A stretch of DNA of 64,000 bases from Pseudobutyrivibrio sp. MD2005 (GTDB lineage Bacteria; Bacillota; Clostridia; Lachnospirales; Lachnospiraceae): NCBI RefSeq assembly GCF_000621865.1, contig NZ_KK211360.1, forward strand, positions 162,158 through 226,157, read 5' to 3'. Shown here one piece after another: positions 28,068 through 36,997 of the stretch. Every line of letters starts with the position of its first letter. The first letter of the stretch is position 1. The notes beneath the pieces are model-generated. The model saw nothing but the letters and a program-made list of their open reading frames with translations. It searched no databases and was not told where the DNA came from. The translations under genes and the position numbers were made by a program.

Positions 28068-28167
28068 TGCGGAAGGCGGGGTGAGGTGGAAATAGAAAAA
28101 GGTCCAGTGGACCTTTTTCCCACCGAACCGACCGACGAAGCCCTTCAGGGCGAGGAGACCTTGAACC
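28068..28167. repeat. 100-bp direct repeat, copy B
   Basis: Second identical copy, starting 1603 bp after copy A. Its continuation CCTTGAACC-TCG-GGTTCAAGG forms a hairpin different from that of copy A. Lies 205 bp from the tRNA-Leu gene whose 3' 13 nt it shares. An open frame across it (28017-28259) is an artefact of the repeat. Confidence 0.85.
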
Positions 28168-28232
28168 TCGGGTTCAAGGGACTCTTCGGCCTGTTAATTA
28201 AGAACAAGGATGCATTATACATTTTTCTATAT

Positions 28233-28264
28233 AAAAAAAGAACTAGGAATGCATTCTAGTTCTT
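28233..28264 (-). terminator. Terminator of the tRNA-Leu gene
   Basis: AAGAACTAG (28238-28246) pairs with CTAGTTCTT (28256-28264). On the minus strand it is followed by a T7 run and lies just downstream of the tRNA 3' end. Confidence 0.8.
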
Positions 28265-28272
28265 AATTAAAA

Positions 28273-28357
28273 TGCGGAAGGCGGGACTTGAACCCGCACG
28301 ACTGCAATAGCCACAAGATCCTTAGTCTTGCTCGTCTGCCAGTTCCGACACTTCCGC
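28273..28357 (-). tRNA. tRNA-Leu (anticodon AAG)
   Basis: 85-nt class II tRNA on the minus strand. Acceptor GCGGAAG/CTTCCGC with A73; D-arm GGCAGA; anticodon stem CAAGA/TCTTG around the loop CTAAGGA, giving anticodon AAG (codon CUU); long variable arm; T-arm GCGGG-TTCAAGT-CCCGC. CCA is not encoded. A34 would need deamination to inosine to read CUC/CUA. CUU is a very frequent Leu codon in this window. Confidence 0.9.
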
Positions 28358-28556
28358 AGGTGCGATATGTTTCGCAACGAAATATATACTATCATTCAAT
28401 TCGGCATACGTCAACAGAAAATCAAAAAATAAAAATATTCGTAATATTCAATTTATAGACCTTAAAGGTCACCTTTGATATAATAAAAATAGTATATTTG
28501 TCAGATAATTCCCTAAGTAAGTCCCTGGGATGGATTGATTTTTGGGAGGTGAAGGC

Positions 28557-31373
28557 GTGAGGAAAACGCTTGTCATTGTTATCGACCTGATGATAATGGG
28601 ATTGATATTATTCTTCATAGTTCAGTATGCCAATAATAAGATGCGCGAGAGCAATGATAGCGTTATTGAGGCATTTGAAAAAATGACTGTCAGTGCTGAG
28701 CAGATTGTCACTAATTATTTGGAAGATGAGCAGCATTTATGTGATATCTGGTCAAATTACATCAATCGCTCTGCTGAGGCTGGAAATCCAATGACAGCTG
28801 AAGAAGCAATTTCTTTTATCAGAAAGGCAAAGATTTCGCCAATTATCTATGGTCATTTGATTTTTCCAGAGGATCCGAACATAAGCGGTATTTCTACGCA
28901 CTCTAGCTTGTCAGATCCAGATGATTATTCCGTTTCATATCGAAATATTAACCTATTTGATAATATCGATAATATCAGTAGAGAAGATGGTGTGGTAAAC
29001 CTGACAAGAGCCTATACCAACCCTCAAAACGGAGTTCAATCAATTGCTTTTTTGAATGTAGTTACGATTTTAGATGAAGATACAGGTGAGTTAAAAGAAG
29101 GGCTTTTAATGCGTGTAGAGCCTGTAAGCGTCCTCGAAGAGAAGCTTGTGTTCTTAAATGGCGAATATGAAAGTGTTGAAATTTCGCTGATAAATAAGGA
29201 CGGAGATTATTTAGTACATGGTCATTCTTTAAAGAACTCCAATTTTTTTGAATACTATAAATCTTATAATCAAGCAAATATCGATGATTTTAATACCATG
29301 ATAGATAGGGTTACAACAAAATCAGGTACTATGACCATGTTTAATTCAAAGGGAGAGGAATGTGTAATATCTTATACGCCTTTGAAATCAATGAATACCT
29401 GGTCGTTGCTTGCGTATATACCTGCAGGGGAATTGGCAAGCAACACAGCTATAGACTGGCTTCTTCTTGGAATGGTAACGCTTGGATTACTGATACTTTT
29501 GGTGTTTAATTATATAATTTTGATGTTTTACAACAGGAAATTGTCGGAAGCTGCAGAGATTGCTAATCAGGCAAATGAAGCAAAATCTCACTTCCTGTCA
29601 ACTATGTCCCATGATATTAGAACTCCTATGAATGCAATTTTGGGCCTTAATGAAATGGTTCTTAGGGACACTCATGAAGATGAGATTGTGGCTTATTCCG
29701 AAAGTATCAGAACGGCAGGTAAAACATTGCTCGGGCTGATTAATGATATTCTGGATTTTTCAAAAATAGAAGCAGGAAAAATGGATATTGTAAATGTTGA
29801 TTATAGTTTTGCCTCCATGCTGAATGATCTTGTGAATATGGTTCAAGGAAAGGCGGAAGATAAGGGATTAAAATTTGATCTTGATGTAGACCATAATATT
29901 CCATCTGTTTTAAGCGGTGATGAGATTAGAATAAAACAGATTATTACAAACATCCTTTCAAATGCTGTTAAATACACAAAGGACGGTTCGATTACCTTCA
30001 AGGCCGGCTTCGAAAAAATTGAAGATGAAGCGAATTCTATCTTCCTTAAGATAAGCGTAAGTGATACAGGAATCGGCATAAAGCCAGAGGATATGAATCG
30101 TCTTTTTAAGGCTTTTGAGCGCATTGATGAAAATAAAAATAGAAATATTGAAGGTACAGGACTTGGAATGAGCATAGCCCAGAGCTTTCTTAACCTAATG
30201 GGGAGCCAAATTGAGGTAGAAAGTGAATACGGAAGTGGGTCTACTTTTTCATTTAAATTAAAGCAGGACGTAAAAGACTGGAATCCAATTGGAGATTATG
30301 AAGAGACATTCAAACGTGCTATCTCCGAAAGAAAAAAATACCGTGAGATGTTTACTGCACCTAATGCCAGACTTTTAGTGGTAGATGATACAAGTGTGAA
30401 TCTTTCAGTATTTAAGAGTCTTTTGAAGCGTACGAAAGTGCAAATCGATACGGCAATCTGTGGTGATGAAGGAATTAAATTCTATAAAGAAACTCATTAC
30501 GACATTATTTTCCTAGACCATATGATGCCTGAAAAGGATGGTATAGAGACTCTTAATGAGATGAAGGCTTTATCAAATACGCCTAATGATAATACACCTA
30601 TTGTGTGTCTTACAGCCAATGCTATTTCTGGAATGCGAGAAAAATACATAAGCGCTGGTTTTGACGATTACATGACAAAACCTATCGACCCAGATAGATT
30701 AGAGCCTTTGCTACTTTCATATCTACCGAAGGAAAAGATTGCTCCTGCCTCTAACACTGAGGAAATAGATGATTTCTTCATACCAGACTTCATCTTAGAT
30801 TTAGATGATTTGGATGTTAATACAGGATTGGCACATTGCGGAAGTCGCGAATCTTATATGGAGACATTGAAAGACTATCTTGATACAGGAAGTAAAAATA
30901 GCGACGAGATTGAAAAGTACTGGCAAGCTGGTGATCTGAAAAATACAGCTATAAAGGTACATGCATTAAAGAGTACTTCTCGTGTGATTGGTGCTTTAAA
31001 ACTTGGAGATTTAGCGGCAAGACTTGAAAAGGCTGCCGAATCCGGGGATAGAGCTATTCTAGAAAATGAATTGGGATATTTGCTTGTTGAGTACCAAAAG
31101 CTACTAAAGGCATTAGCTCCACTTGGTTGCATTAAAGAAGATATAAATGATAACAAGCCTCTCATTTCAAATGAAGCTCTTAATGATGCTTATTTAAATA
31201 TAAAAAATAGTTGCGATTCATATGATTATGATAATGTTGAGCACATTATTAAATCATTAGAAGAATATAGTTTTCCAGAAAATGAAGCTACACGTTTCAA
31301 TGACTTAAAGAAGGCTATTGATAATTTTGATTACGATTTGATACCAGAAATTCTAGCACAGAAAGAAGGTTAA
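28557..31373 (+). CDS. Hybrid histidine kinase (sensor-HK-REC-HPt)
   Basis: Membrane sensor kinase of 938 aa. An N-terminal helix and a second near 310-325 bracket an extracellular Cache-like domain; HisKA follows with phospho-His352 (MSHDIRTPMN), then the ATPase domain (NILSNAVKYT, DTGIGI, GTGLGMS), a receiver domain with Asp654 (FLDHMMPEKDG) and LTANA/KP landmarks, and an HPt domain with His802 (VHALKSTSR). Start is GTG 28557, 8 bases after GGGAGG. It is immediately followed by a binding lipoprotein (2 bp gap) and an HD-GYP response regulator, a complete phosphorelay unit. Confidence 0.9.
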   Translation: MRKTLVIVIDLMIMGLILFFIVQYANNKMRESNDSVIEAFEKMTVSAEQIVTNYLEDEQHLCDIWSNYINRSAEAGNPMTAEEAISFIRKAKISPIIYGHLIFPEDPNISGISTHSSLSDPDDYSVSYRNINLFDNIDNISREDGVVNLTRAYTNPQNGVQSIAFLNVVTILDEDTGELKEGLLMRVEPVSVLEEKLVFLNGEYESVEISLINKDGDYLVHGHSLKNSNFFEYYKSYNQANIDDFNTMIDRVTTKSGTMTMFNSKGEECVISYTPLKSMNTWSLLAYIPAGELASNTAIDWLLLGMVTLGLLILLVFNYIILMFYNRKLSEAAEIANQANEAKSHFLSTMSHDIRTPMNAILGLNEMVLRDTHEDEIVAYSESIRTAGKTLLGLINDILDFSKIEAGKMDIVNVDYSFASMLNDLVNMVQGKAEDKGLKFDLDVDHNIPSVLSGDEIRIKQIITNILSNAVKYTKDGSITFKAGFEKIEDEANSIFLKISVSDTGIGIKPEDMNRLFKAFERIDENKNRNIEGTGLGMSIAQSFLNLMGSQIEVESEYGSGSTFSFKLKQDVKDWNPIGDYEETFKRAISERKKYREMFTAPNARLLVVDDTSVNLSVFKSLLKRTKVQIDTAICGDEGIKFYKETHYDIIFLDHMMPEKDGIETLNEMKALSNTPNDNTPIVCLTANAISGMREKYISAGFDDYMTKPIDPDRLEPLLLSYLPKEKIAPASNTEEIDDFFIPDFILDLDDLDVNTGLAHCGSRESYMETLKDYLDTGSKNSDEIEKYWQAGDLKNTAIKVHALKSTSRVIGALKLGDLAARLEKAAESGDRAILENELGYLLVEYQKLLKALAPLGCIKEDINDNKPLISNEALNDAYLNIKNSCDSYDYDNVEHIIKSLEEYSFPENEATRFNDLKKAIDNFDYDLIPEILAQKEG

Positions 31374-31375
31374 AG

Positions 31376-32701
31376 ATGGTTAATTCAAGGGGTTTTAAAA
31401 CAAAAACATTTTTCAAAAAAACAATTGCCGTTGCATCTGTTTTCATCATGGTAATTTCCATAGGATGTGGCAAGAAAGTGGAAGATACTGGGGAATTTCA
31501 GCCTAAGCTATCAACAGAGACATCATGCGAAATAAGTGTGGCTGGCAATTATTCTAATTTTGAATCACTTGAAAGTGAATTCGAAAGATTCAATGAAATA
31601 TATCCAAATGTTAGTTTAAATTACGTTTCCATGGACGATTATGAAAATACTATAGCAAGTGCCTTACTAAGTGATGAGGCGCCAGATATATACGTAACGC
31701 AGTCATGGATGCTTGATGACGATAGGATGGCTCCTCTTTTTGACAACGCAGAAGTGCTATCAGATCCAGAATTAGGAATTGATTTGGATTGTATTAGAAA
31801 AGGCGCCAGATGGACCCAGGAGAATGGAGATGTAATCATGCTTCCAATATTTACAAGGTCTTATGGAATGCTTGTAAATATGGACATTTTTGAAGAAAAT
31901 GGCCTTGAGATTCCTGAAAACTATGATGAACTAATGGATGTCTGCGAGAAGTTAAAGGCAGCAGGATACGAATCACCTATAATGGGTGCAAACGGAACTA
32001 CAGTATCAGGGATTTATTATTCATTTGCATTTCCTTTATTCTGCGATGAAGTGCTGAAGAATCCAGATTCTGTTGATGGGCTTAATTCTTTGGATGCCTC
32101 TGCTGGTGAAGCCATGCGAACATCATTAAGTAAGATTAAAGTATTTGTTGATGCAGGATATATCAATCCAGAAAAATGCTCTGAGGAAATAGCAGATGAT
32201 TATGATGCCGTTATTCTTAGATTTTTCGAGGGTGATGTGCCGATGATGCTTGGAAGTGGCGATATGGTATCCGGTACCCAAAAGAGAGAGAGTAAGTCCG
32301 AGGCATTTATAGAAAATCCTTTTAAATACCAGTTTTATGTAGTACCTACAGGTGACGATGGCGGATATTTCCTTGATGCTGTAAATCTGTTTTTCAGTGT
32401 AAATATAAACAGCAGTAATCTTGATATGACTAATGAATTTATCAGATTCATAGCAAGAGAAAAAGAGCTAGGCAATATGGCGACAATTAAGCGACTCATC
32501 ACTCCAACAAACGATTTTTCTTTAGATGAGGTCTATTCGTCACTAGATGGTTTCCCAGAGGATAGAGCTTTCAGCTTTCAGGAAACAGGTTTAAATGATG
32601 CAGTCACTAAGGAGTATCGCGCAGCTGCGTATAAGGTGGCTAATGGCATGCTTTCTGTAGATGAGGCAATTAATGAATATGGTAGTTTGTGGGAAGAATA
32701 A
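31376..32701 (+). CDS. Extracellular solute-binding lipoprotein in a signalling operon
   Basis: 441 aa lipoprotein with lipobox ISIGC (Cys about 35) and a family 1 solute-binding fold (ESEFERFNEIYPNV, NVSMDDYENTIASALLSDEAPDIYVTQSW-type opening, here in part). No permease or ATPase gene lies near; it sits between the sensor kinase and the response regulator, so it more likely presents a ligand to the kinase than feeds a transporter. Follows the kinase stop by two bases. Confidence 0.82.
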   Translation: MVNSRGFKTKTFFKKTIAVASVFIMVISIGCGKKVEDTGEFQPKLSTETSCEISVAGNYSNFESLESEFERFNEIYPNVSLNYVSMDDYENTIASALLSDEAPDIYVTQSWMLDDDRMAPLFDNAEVLSDPELGIDLDCIRKGARWTQENGDVIMLPIFTRSYGMLVNMDIFEENGLEIPENYDELMDVCEKLKAAGYESPIMGANGTTVSGIYYSFAFPLFCDEVLKNPDSVDGLNSLDASAGEAMRTSLSKIKVFVDAGYINPEKCSEEIADDYDAVILRFFEGDVPMMLGSGDMVSGTQKRESKSEAFIENPFKYQFYVVPTGDDGGYFLDAVNLFFSVNINSSNLDMTNEFIRFIAREKELGNMATIKRLITPTNDFSLDEVYSSLDGFPEDRAFSFQETGLNDAVTKEYRAAAYKVANGMLSVDEAINEYGSLWEE

Positions 32702-32721
32702 ATGAAGCAGAAAGGGTACTA

Positions 32722-33735
32722 ATGGACGAACGTATAGTTGTAGTAGATGATGATGCGATTATTTTAAAAAACGCTAATGGGGTTTTATCTAAAGCAGGCT
32801 TTAAGGTTACATGTCTAAAAAGTGGAAGGCTTCTTTTAGATTACGTAAAAATGAACACTGTAGATATGCTTCTTTTAGATATCAAAATGCCAGAACTTGA
32901 TGGATTTGAAACAATGAAGCTGCTTAGAGAATGGGAACATGAAAACTGCGAACAAGAGATACCTGTGATTTTCTTTACGGCTAACGACGATTGTGATTCT
33001 GAAAAGACGGGTCTTTCATTAGGTGCCATGGATTTTATTCGAAAACCATTTGTTGCTGAAGTTTTAACTTTGCGTGTAACACATCTTTTGGATTTAATAA
33101 GATTGCAACGAGATTTACATGCAGAGGTTGTTCGCAAAACAAAGGAAATAGAAGGCTTATCTCTTCATGTAGTTCATACTTTGGCAGATGCAATTGATGC
33201 AAAGGATGCTTATACAAAGGGCCATTCCGGACGAGTGGCTGATTATGCTCGTGAAATCGCCAAAAGATATGGTTATTCCTATGAAAGACAGGAAGAAATC
33301 TATATGATGGGCCTTCTTCATGACGTAGGTAAAATCGGCGTTCCTGACGCTGTGATTAATAAGCCAGGTAAATTGACAGATGAGGAGTTTGAGAAGATTA
33401 AAACTCATCCTAAACGAGGGGCACAGATATTGGAAAACATCGAAGAAATGCCAAAGCTTGCTATTGGAGCCAGATGGCACCACGAAAGATTTGACGGCCG
33501 TGGTTATCCTGATGGCCTTTCTGGGGAAGATATTCCGGAAGAGGCTAGAATCATCGCTGTGGCTGATGCCTATGATGCAATGACCAGTAATCGTAGCTAC
33601 AGAGGTCTAATTCCTCAGGAAGTAGTAAAGGAAGAGTTGGAGAAAGGTTCCGGCTCCCAGTTTGATCCAAGATTTGCTGCAATAATGCTAGATATAATTG
33701 CAGAAGATGTGGATTATAATTTGCATGAACACTGA
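32722..33735 (+). CDS. Response regulator with HD-GYP phosphodiesterase domain
   Basis: Receiver domain with phospho-acceptor Asp53 (LLLDIKMPELDG) and LTANDD/KP-like residues, then a helical linker and an HD-GYP domain: HSGRVADYA, His200-Asp201 in HDVGKIG, ARWHHERFDGRGYPDG and ADAYDAMTSNRSYR. Such proteins cleave cyclic di-GMP. Start 32722 is served by AAAGGG; it overlaps nothing but its ribosome binding site lies after the lipoprotein stop. Output arm of the upstream kinase. Confidence 0.9.
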   Translation: MDERIVVVDDDAIILKNANGVLSKAGFKVTCLKSGRLLLDYVKMNTVDMLLLDIKMPELDGFETMKLLREWEHENCEQEIPVIFFTANDDCDSEKTGLSLGAMDFIRKPFVAEVLTLRVTHLLDLIRLQRDLHAEVVRKTKEIEGLSLHVVHTLADAIDAKDAYTKGHSGRVADYAREIAKRYGYSYERQEEIYMMGLLHDVGKIGVPDAVINKPGKLTDEEFEKIKTHPKRGAQILENIEEMPKLAIGARWHHERFDGRGYPDGLSGEDIPEEARIIAVADAYDAMTSNRSYRGLIPQEVVKEELEKGSGSQFDPRFAAIMLDIIAEDVDYNLHEH

Positions 33736-33755
33736 TCAAAATAATTGATTTTTTT

Positions 33756-33786
33756 AGAGCATATTCATAGGAGTATGCTCTATATT
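33756..33786 (+). terminator. Intrinsic terminator
   Basis: AGAGCATA (33756-33763) pairs with TATGCTCT (33774-33781), then a T-rich tail. Ends the kinase/regulator operon. Confidence 0.8.
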
Positions 33787-33813
33787 TTTATATATAAAAT
33801 AGTTGCAGTCTGT

Positions 33814-33842
33814 TTGTTAAAGTAGTATATTGCTACTATAAT
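33814..33842 (+). promoter_or_regulatory. Sigma-A type promoter
   Basis: TTGTTA and TATAAT separated by 17 bp, 24 bp upstream of the lipoprotein gene at 33866; an AGTAG/CTACT inverted repeat lies in the spacer. Confidence 0.65.
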
Positions 33843-33865
33843 AATTCGAAGGAGAAAATGTATTT

Positions 33866-34816
33866 ATGAAAAATAAAAAACTATTATTGGTTGGACTTGC
33901 AGCAATGATGCTTTTGGGATGTGGAAAATCAGATGATTCTAATGAGGATGATTATGATATACACGACAGATTTGAGGAGGAAGATGCTGAAGAAAAAGAA
34001 GACTCTGAGGAGATAGAAGAGGATGAAGATAAATCAGATGAGAAATCTGATAATGAAATGCGCTACATTGGAGAAATCCCATTGCTTAGTGAAGACGATG
34101 ATCCTGATGGATTAGATATGTATTTCCAATACGAAGGCAATACCAGAGATGATTATATTTATATTTCATCTCTTACATTGGTTAATGGCAAAAACAAAGA
34201 TATAGTTGATGAGTGTGGATTTAACTATAGCGAAATTTCGGGATGTTACGATTTAGTAACTGATGATAACAGAGAATATATCTTTTTAGATGTTGCCTGG
34301 GGCAATGATTACTATGATATTTATGAGTTTGATATAACAAAAGGTAATGCCGAATATATTGGAGAGATAGGGCACGTTCATTCGTATGTAGATGAATTAA
34401 ATTCTGGCGCACCAGATTTTAGCGACCCAGATAATATTTTGATTGCAGATGTTTCCGGGGCACTTGGTACATGTATCTGCTATGATTATTATCATATAGG
34501 CGAAGATGGCTCACTTGAATCAAACACAACAGGCGCCATCATATCCCATGTATCTTCAGAAAGCATTACTTCAAACACAGCCATGGAGCTGGAAGTTGTA
34601 GATGCAGATGGTAATCTTACTGGGGAAAAAATCACAGTACCTTCTGGCAGCACCTTTGTACCAGTTAGAACAAATCTGGATGATTGGATAGATGCTGAAG
34701 TTAATGGAGGTACTACAGTAAGACTTCATTACACTTACGATTATGATTCATACGAATATTTTATTAACGGATCAAATATCGAAGATATATTCTCAGGAAT
34801 TATGTATGTTGGATAG
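33866..34816 (+). CDS. Unknown lipoprotein with acidic linker
   Basis: 316 aa. Signal peptide with lipobox LLGC (Cys about 19), then about 45 residues almost wholly Asp/Glu/Ser/Lys, then a beta-rich domain with many Tyr and Asp and no recognised family. Surface-exposed, anchored by lipid. Begins a rightward run of small genes up to 39223. Function unknown. Confidence 0.75.
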   Translation: MKNKKLLLVGLAAMMLLGCGKSDDSNEDDYDIHDRFEEEDAEEKEDSEEIEEDEDKSDEKSDNEMRYIGEIPLLSEDDDPDGLDMYFQYEGNTRDDYIYISSLTLVNGKNKDIVDECGFNYSEISGCYDLVTDDNREYIFLDVAWGNDYYDIYEFDITKGNAEYIGEIGHVHSYVDELNSGAPDFSDPDNILIADVSGALGTCICYDYYHIGEDGSLESNTTGAIISHVSSESITSNTAMELEVVDADGNLTGEKITVPSGSTFVPVRTNLDDWIDAEVNGGTTVRLHYTYDYDSYEYFINGSNIEDIFSGIMYVG

Positions 34817-34847
34817 GATATTAAGAATAAAATATTTAGGGGAAATA

Positions 34848-35543
34848 ATGAAAAGCAATATTGAATTATCAAAAGAACAGCGACTTGCTGTTTTACAAAC
34901 AGCGGCATCTGATTTATCAAGCAAATTCCCTTTTATTTGTACTATTGAGCAAGGGATGCTTATTATTCAAGTAGATTGGAAAGATACTACTTTTATCAAT
35001 GGGCCAGGGCTTACAAGAGAACAAAAATCCTATAGGCATATTGTAAGATTAAAGCCTAATGGCAAATTTGCTACATTGGACGTTTATGTAGAAAATTATG
35101 AATCCGTAGGGCTTGGAGGATTGACTATAGGAAGAAGAGAGTTTGCAGGAAAATCGGTTAGGTTTAATTGGGAAGCTCAGATTGGAAAGGATAATCAGAC
35201 AGGCAAAACAGGGCTGATAGTTAATAAGTTTAGTTCTCGAAGCATACAGGCGCCTGTAAAAGAATATTTTTCCAATTTAGGCTATGCGTATCAGCGTTAT
35301 TCATTAGCAGATGATTGGCATGGAATTTCTTTTAACATGAGAGTTGTTCTTGGTTTATTGTTTATGTTTGCATCAGGAATTATGATTCCAGGGATTATTT
35401 ATTCTTGTATTGTAGAATCTGATAAGGGTGTATATATTTCTATCGCTGCATTTATTTTCTCGTTTTTTTTAATTGGAATAGGTATACTTATTAGTGGAAT
35501 TAAAGATATGATTAAACAAAAAAGAAACGAAGAATGGGATTGA
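34848..35543 (+). CDS. Membrane protein of unknown function
   Basis: 231 aa. Soluble N-terminal domain of about 160 aa (IRLKPNGKFATLDVYVENY, LGGLTIGRREFAGK), then two membrane helices (VVLGLLFMFASGIMIPGIIYSCIV and YISIAAFIFSFFLIGIGILI, shown in part) and a basic tail. Start 34848 follows TTAGGGG; longer frame upstream overlaps the lipoprotein gene. Not recognised. Confidence 0.7.
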   Translation: MKSNIELSKEQRLAVLQTAASDLSSKFPFICTIEQGMLIIQVDWKDTTFINGPGLTREQKSYRHIVRLKPNGKFATLDVYVENYESVGLGGLTIGRREFAGKSVRFNWEAQIGKDNQTGKTGLIVNKFSSRSIQAPVKEYFSNLGYAYQRYSLADDWHGISFNMRVVLGLLFMFASGIMIPGIIYSCIVESDKGVYISIAAFIFSFFLIGIGILISGIKDMIKQKRNEEWD

Positions 35544-35559
35544 TATTGGGAGGATAGAA

Positions 35560-36447
35560 ATGTCAAAAATAAGCGATGACGTAAGAAAAGCGTTTAAGGA
35601 AACGGATGATTTAAGAGATTTAGGGTTAACTACACCTGATAGCATTGTTAGATACGATGACATTTGTTATGGAGAAGATGCAAAGTGGCAATCTTTAGAC
35701 GTATATAGACCTAAGAACGCAGGGGATGAGAAGCTGCCTGTTATAGTTAGTGTTCATGGCGGAGCTTGGGTATATGGAGATAAAGAACGCTATTCTTTTT
35801 ACTGTATGGACTTAGCAACAAGGGGCTTTGCTGTTGTAAATTTTACCTATAGACTGGCTCCAGAATTTCAGTTTCCAGCCTCATTAGAAGATACAAATTC
35901 TGTTTTCAAGTGGGTTTTTGCTCATGCTTCAGAATACTGCTTTGATACTGAAAATGTTTTTGCGGTAGGAGACTCGGCTGGCGCACATATTTTAGGTCTT
36001 TATTCAGCATTTTGTACTAATAAAGATTATACTAAGCTTTTCAGTTTTAAGCCTTTAGAGGGCTTCAAACCAAAGGCAATTGTGCTAAATTGTGGTGCAT
36101 TTAAACTGGAATTATCTGATGATCCCGAAGACATGAACACAGGCCTTATGCACGATTTAATGCCGAATCATGGTACAGAAGAAGAAATGGAACTGATTAA
36201 TGTATCATCAAAAGTGAACTCAGATTTTCCTCCATGTTTTATTGTAACTGCTACAGGAGATTTTTTGATAGATCAGCCAGCACTTATGATAGATAAGTTT
36301 ATAAAGTATTCAGTGCCTCACGAATTTCATTTTTATGGTGATAAAGATAATGAATTGGGTCATGTTTTCATGCTGAGAATTCGAGAGGATGCTGCCAAAA
36401 TATGTAATGATGAAGAATGTGATTTCTTTAGAAAATTTATAAATTAG
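35560..36447 (+). CDS. Alpha/beta hydrolase (esterase)
   Basis: 295 aa hydrolase of the alpha/beta fold: oxyanion motif HGGAW, nucleophile GDSAG (Ser about 143), late histidine in NELGHVF. Resembles the hormone-sensitive-lipase/carboxylesterase group. Cytoplasmic. GGAGG ribosome binding site 17 bp after the preceding stop. Substrate unknown. Confidence 0.82.
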   Translation: MSKISDDVRKAFKETDDLRDLGLTTPDSIVRYDDICYGEDAKWQSLDVYRPKNAGDEKLPVIVSVHGGAWVYGDKERYSFYCMDLATRGFAVVNFTYRLAPEFQFPASLEDTNSVFKWVFAHASEYCFDTENVFAVGDSAGAHILGLYSAFCTNKDYTKLFSFKPLEGFKPKAIVLNCGAFKLELSDDPEDMNTGLMHDLMPNHGTEEEMELINVSSKVNSDFPPCFIVTATGDFLIDQPALMIDKFIKYSVPHEFHFYGDKDNELGHVFMLRIREDAAKICNDEECDFFRKFIN

Positions 36448-36502
36448 ATATGTGTTGTCTAAAATCAGATGACTTTGTAAAAATAAGTAAGAGGCGATTT
36501 AG

Positions 36503-36976
36503 ATGAATACAGAAAAAGCTTTACTAAGAAAATATGAAGATGATTTAAATGTAAGCGGTATAGGTGTAATCATCATGGGCGCATGGAGCTGTGCGAAAGT
36601 CTTTATTGAAGTTTTGCTGAACTCTGATGATGTTTTTGGTGAAGAGGGTGGAATAAAGGATTTGGGGCCTGTTGGTATATCTATAGTGCTCATTCTGGTT
36701 TTTATTCTTTCGCTTATTATTATGAAAATACATTTGTATATTGGCGGAAATGCAATGAAAGCTTCTAAAGGAAAGCAACACAAAAAAGGATATTTTGTTG
36801 CTGCAATAATATACGCTGTAATAAATGTGCTAGGTTTGTTGCCTTATTATGAAAGTCTGCAGAATGTGGATACGATTGATACGACAATCGCGTCAATCTT
36901 GGTGGATCTTACCACTATCTACATTTTGATAATTGTAATAATTTCAACACTCAAAATTAAAAGAATCAATGATTGA
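36503..36976 (+). CDS. Four-helix membrane protein
   Basis: 157 aa with about four hydrophobic segments (GIGVIIMGAWS, IVLILVFILSLIIMK, AAIIYAVINVLGLL, IYILIIVIISTLK). Not recognised. AAGAGGCG ribosome binding site. In the same direction as its neighbours. Confidence 0.65.
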   Translation: MNTEKALLRKYEDDLNVSGIGVIIMGAWSCAKVFIEVLLNSDDVFGEEGGIKDLGPVGISIVLILVFILSLIIMKIHLYIGGNAMKASKGKQHKKGYFVAAIIYAVINVLGLLPYYESLQNVDTIDTTIASILVDLTTIYILIIVIISTLKIKRIND

Positions 36977-36997
36977 GATACGGGGGTAAACCAATAT

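Noticed and set aside
28017..28259. 80-codon frame on the plus strand
   Set aside because: Most of it is the 100-bp repeat B and its hairpins; the start has no ribosome binding site.
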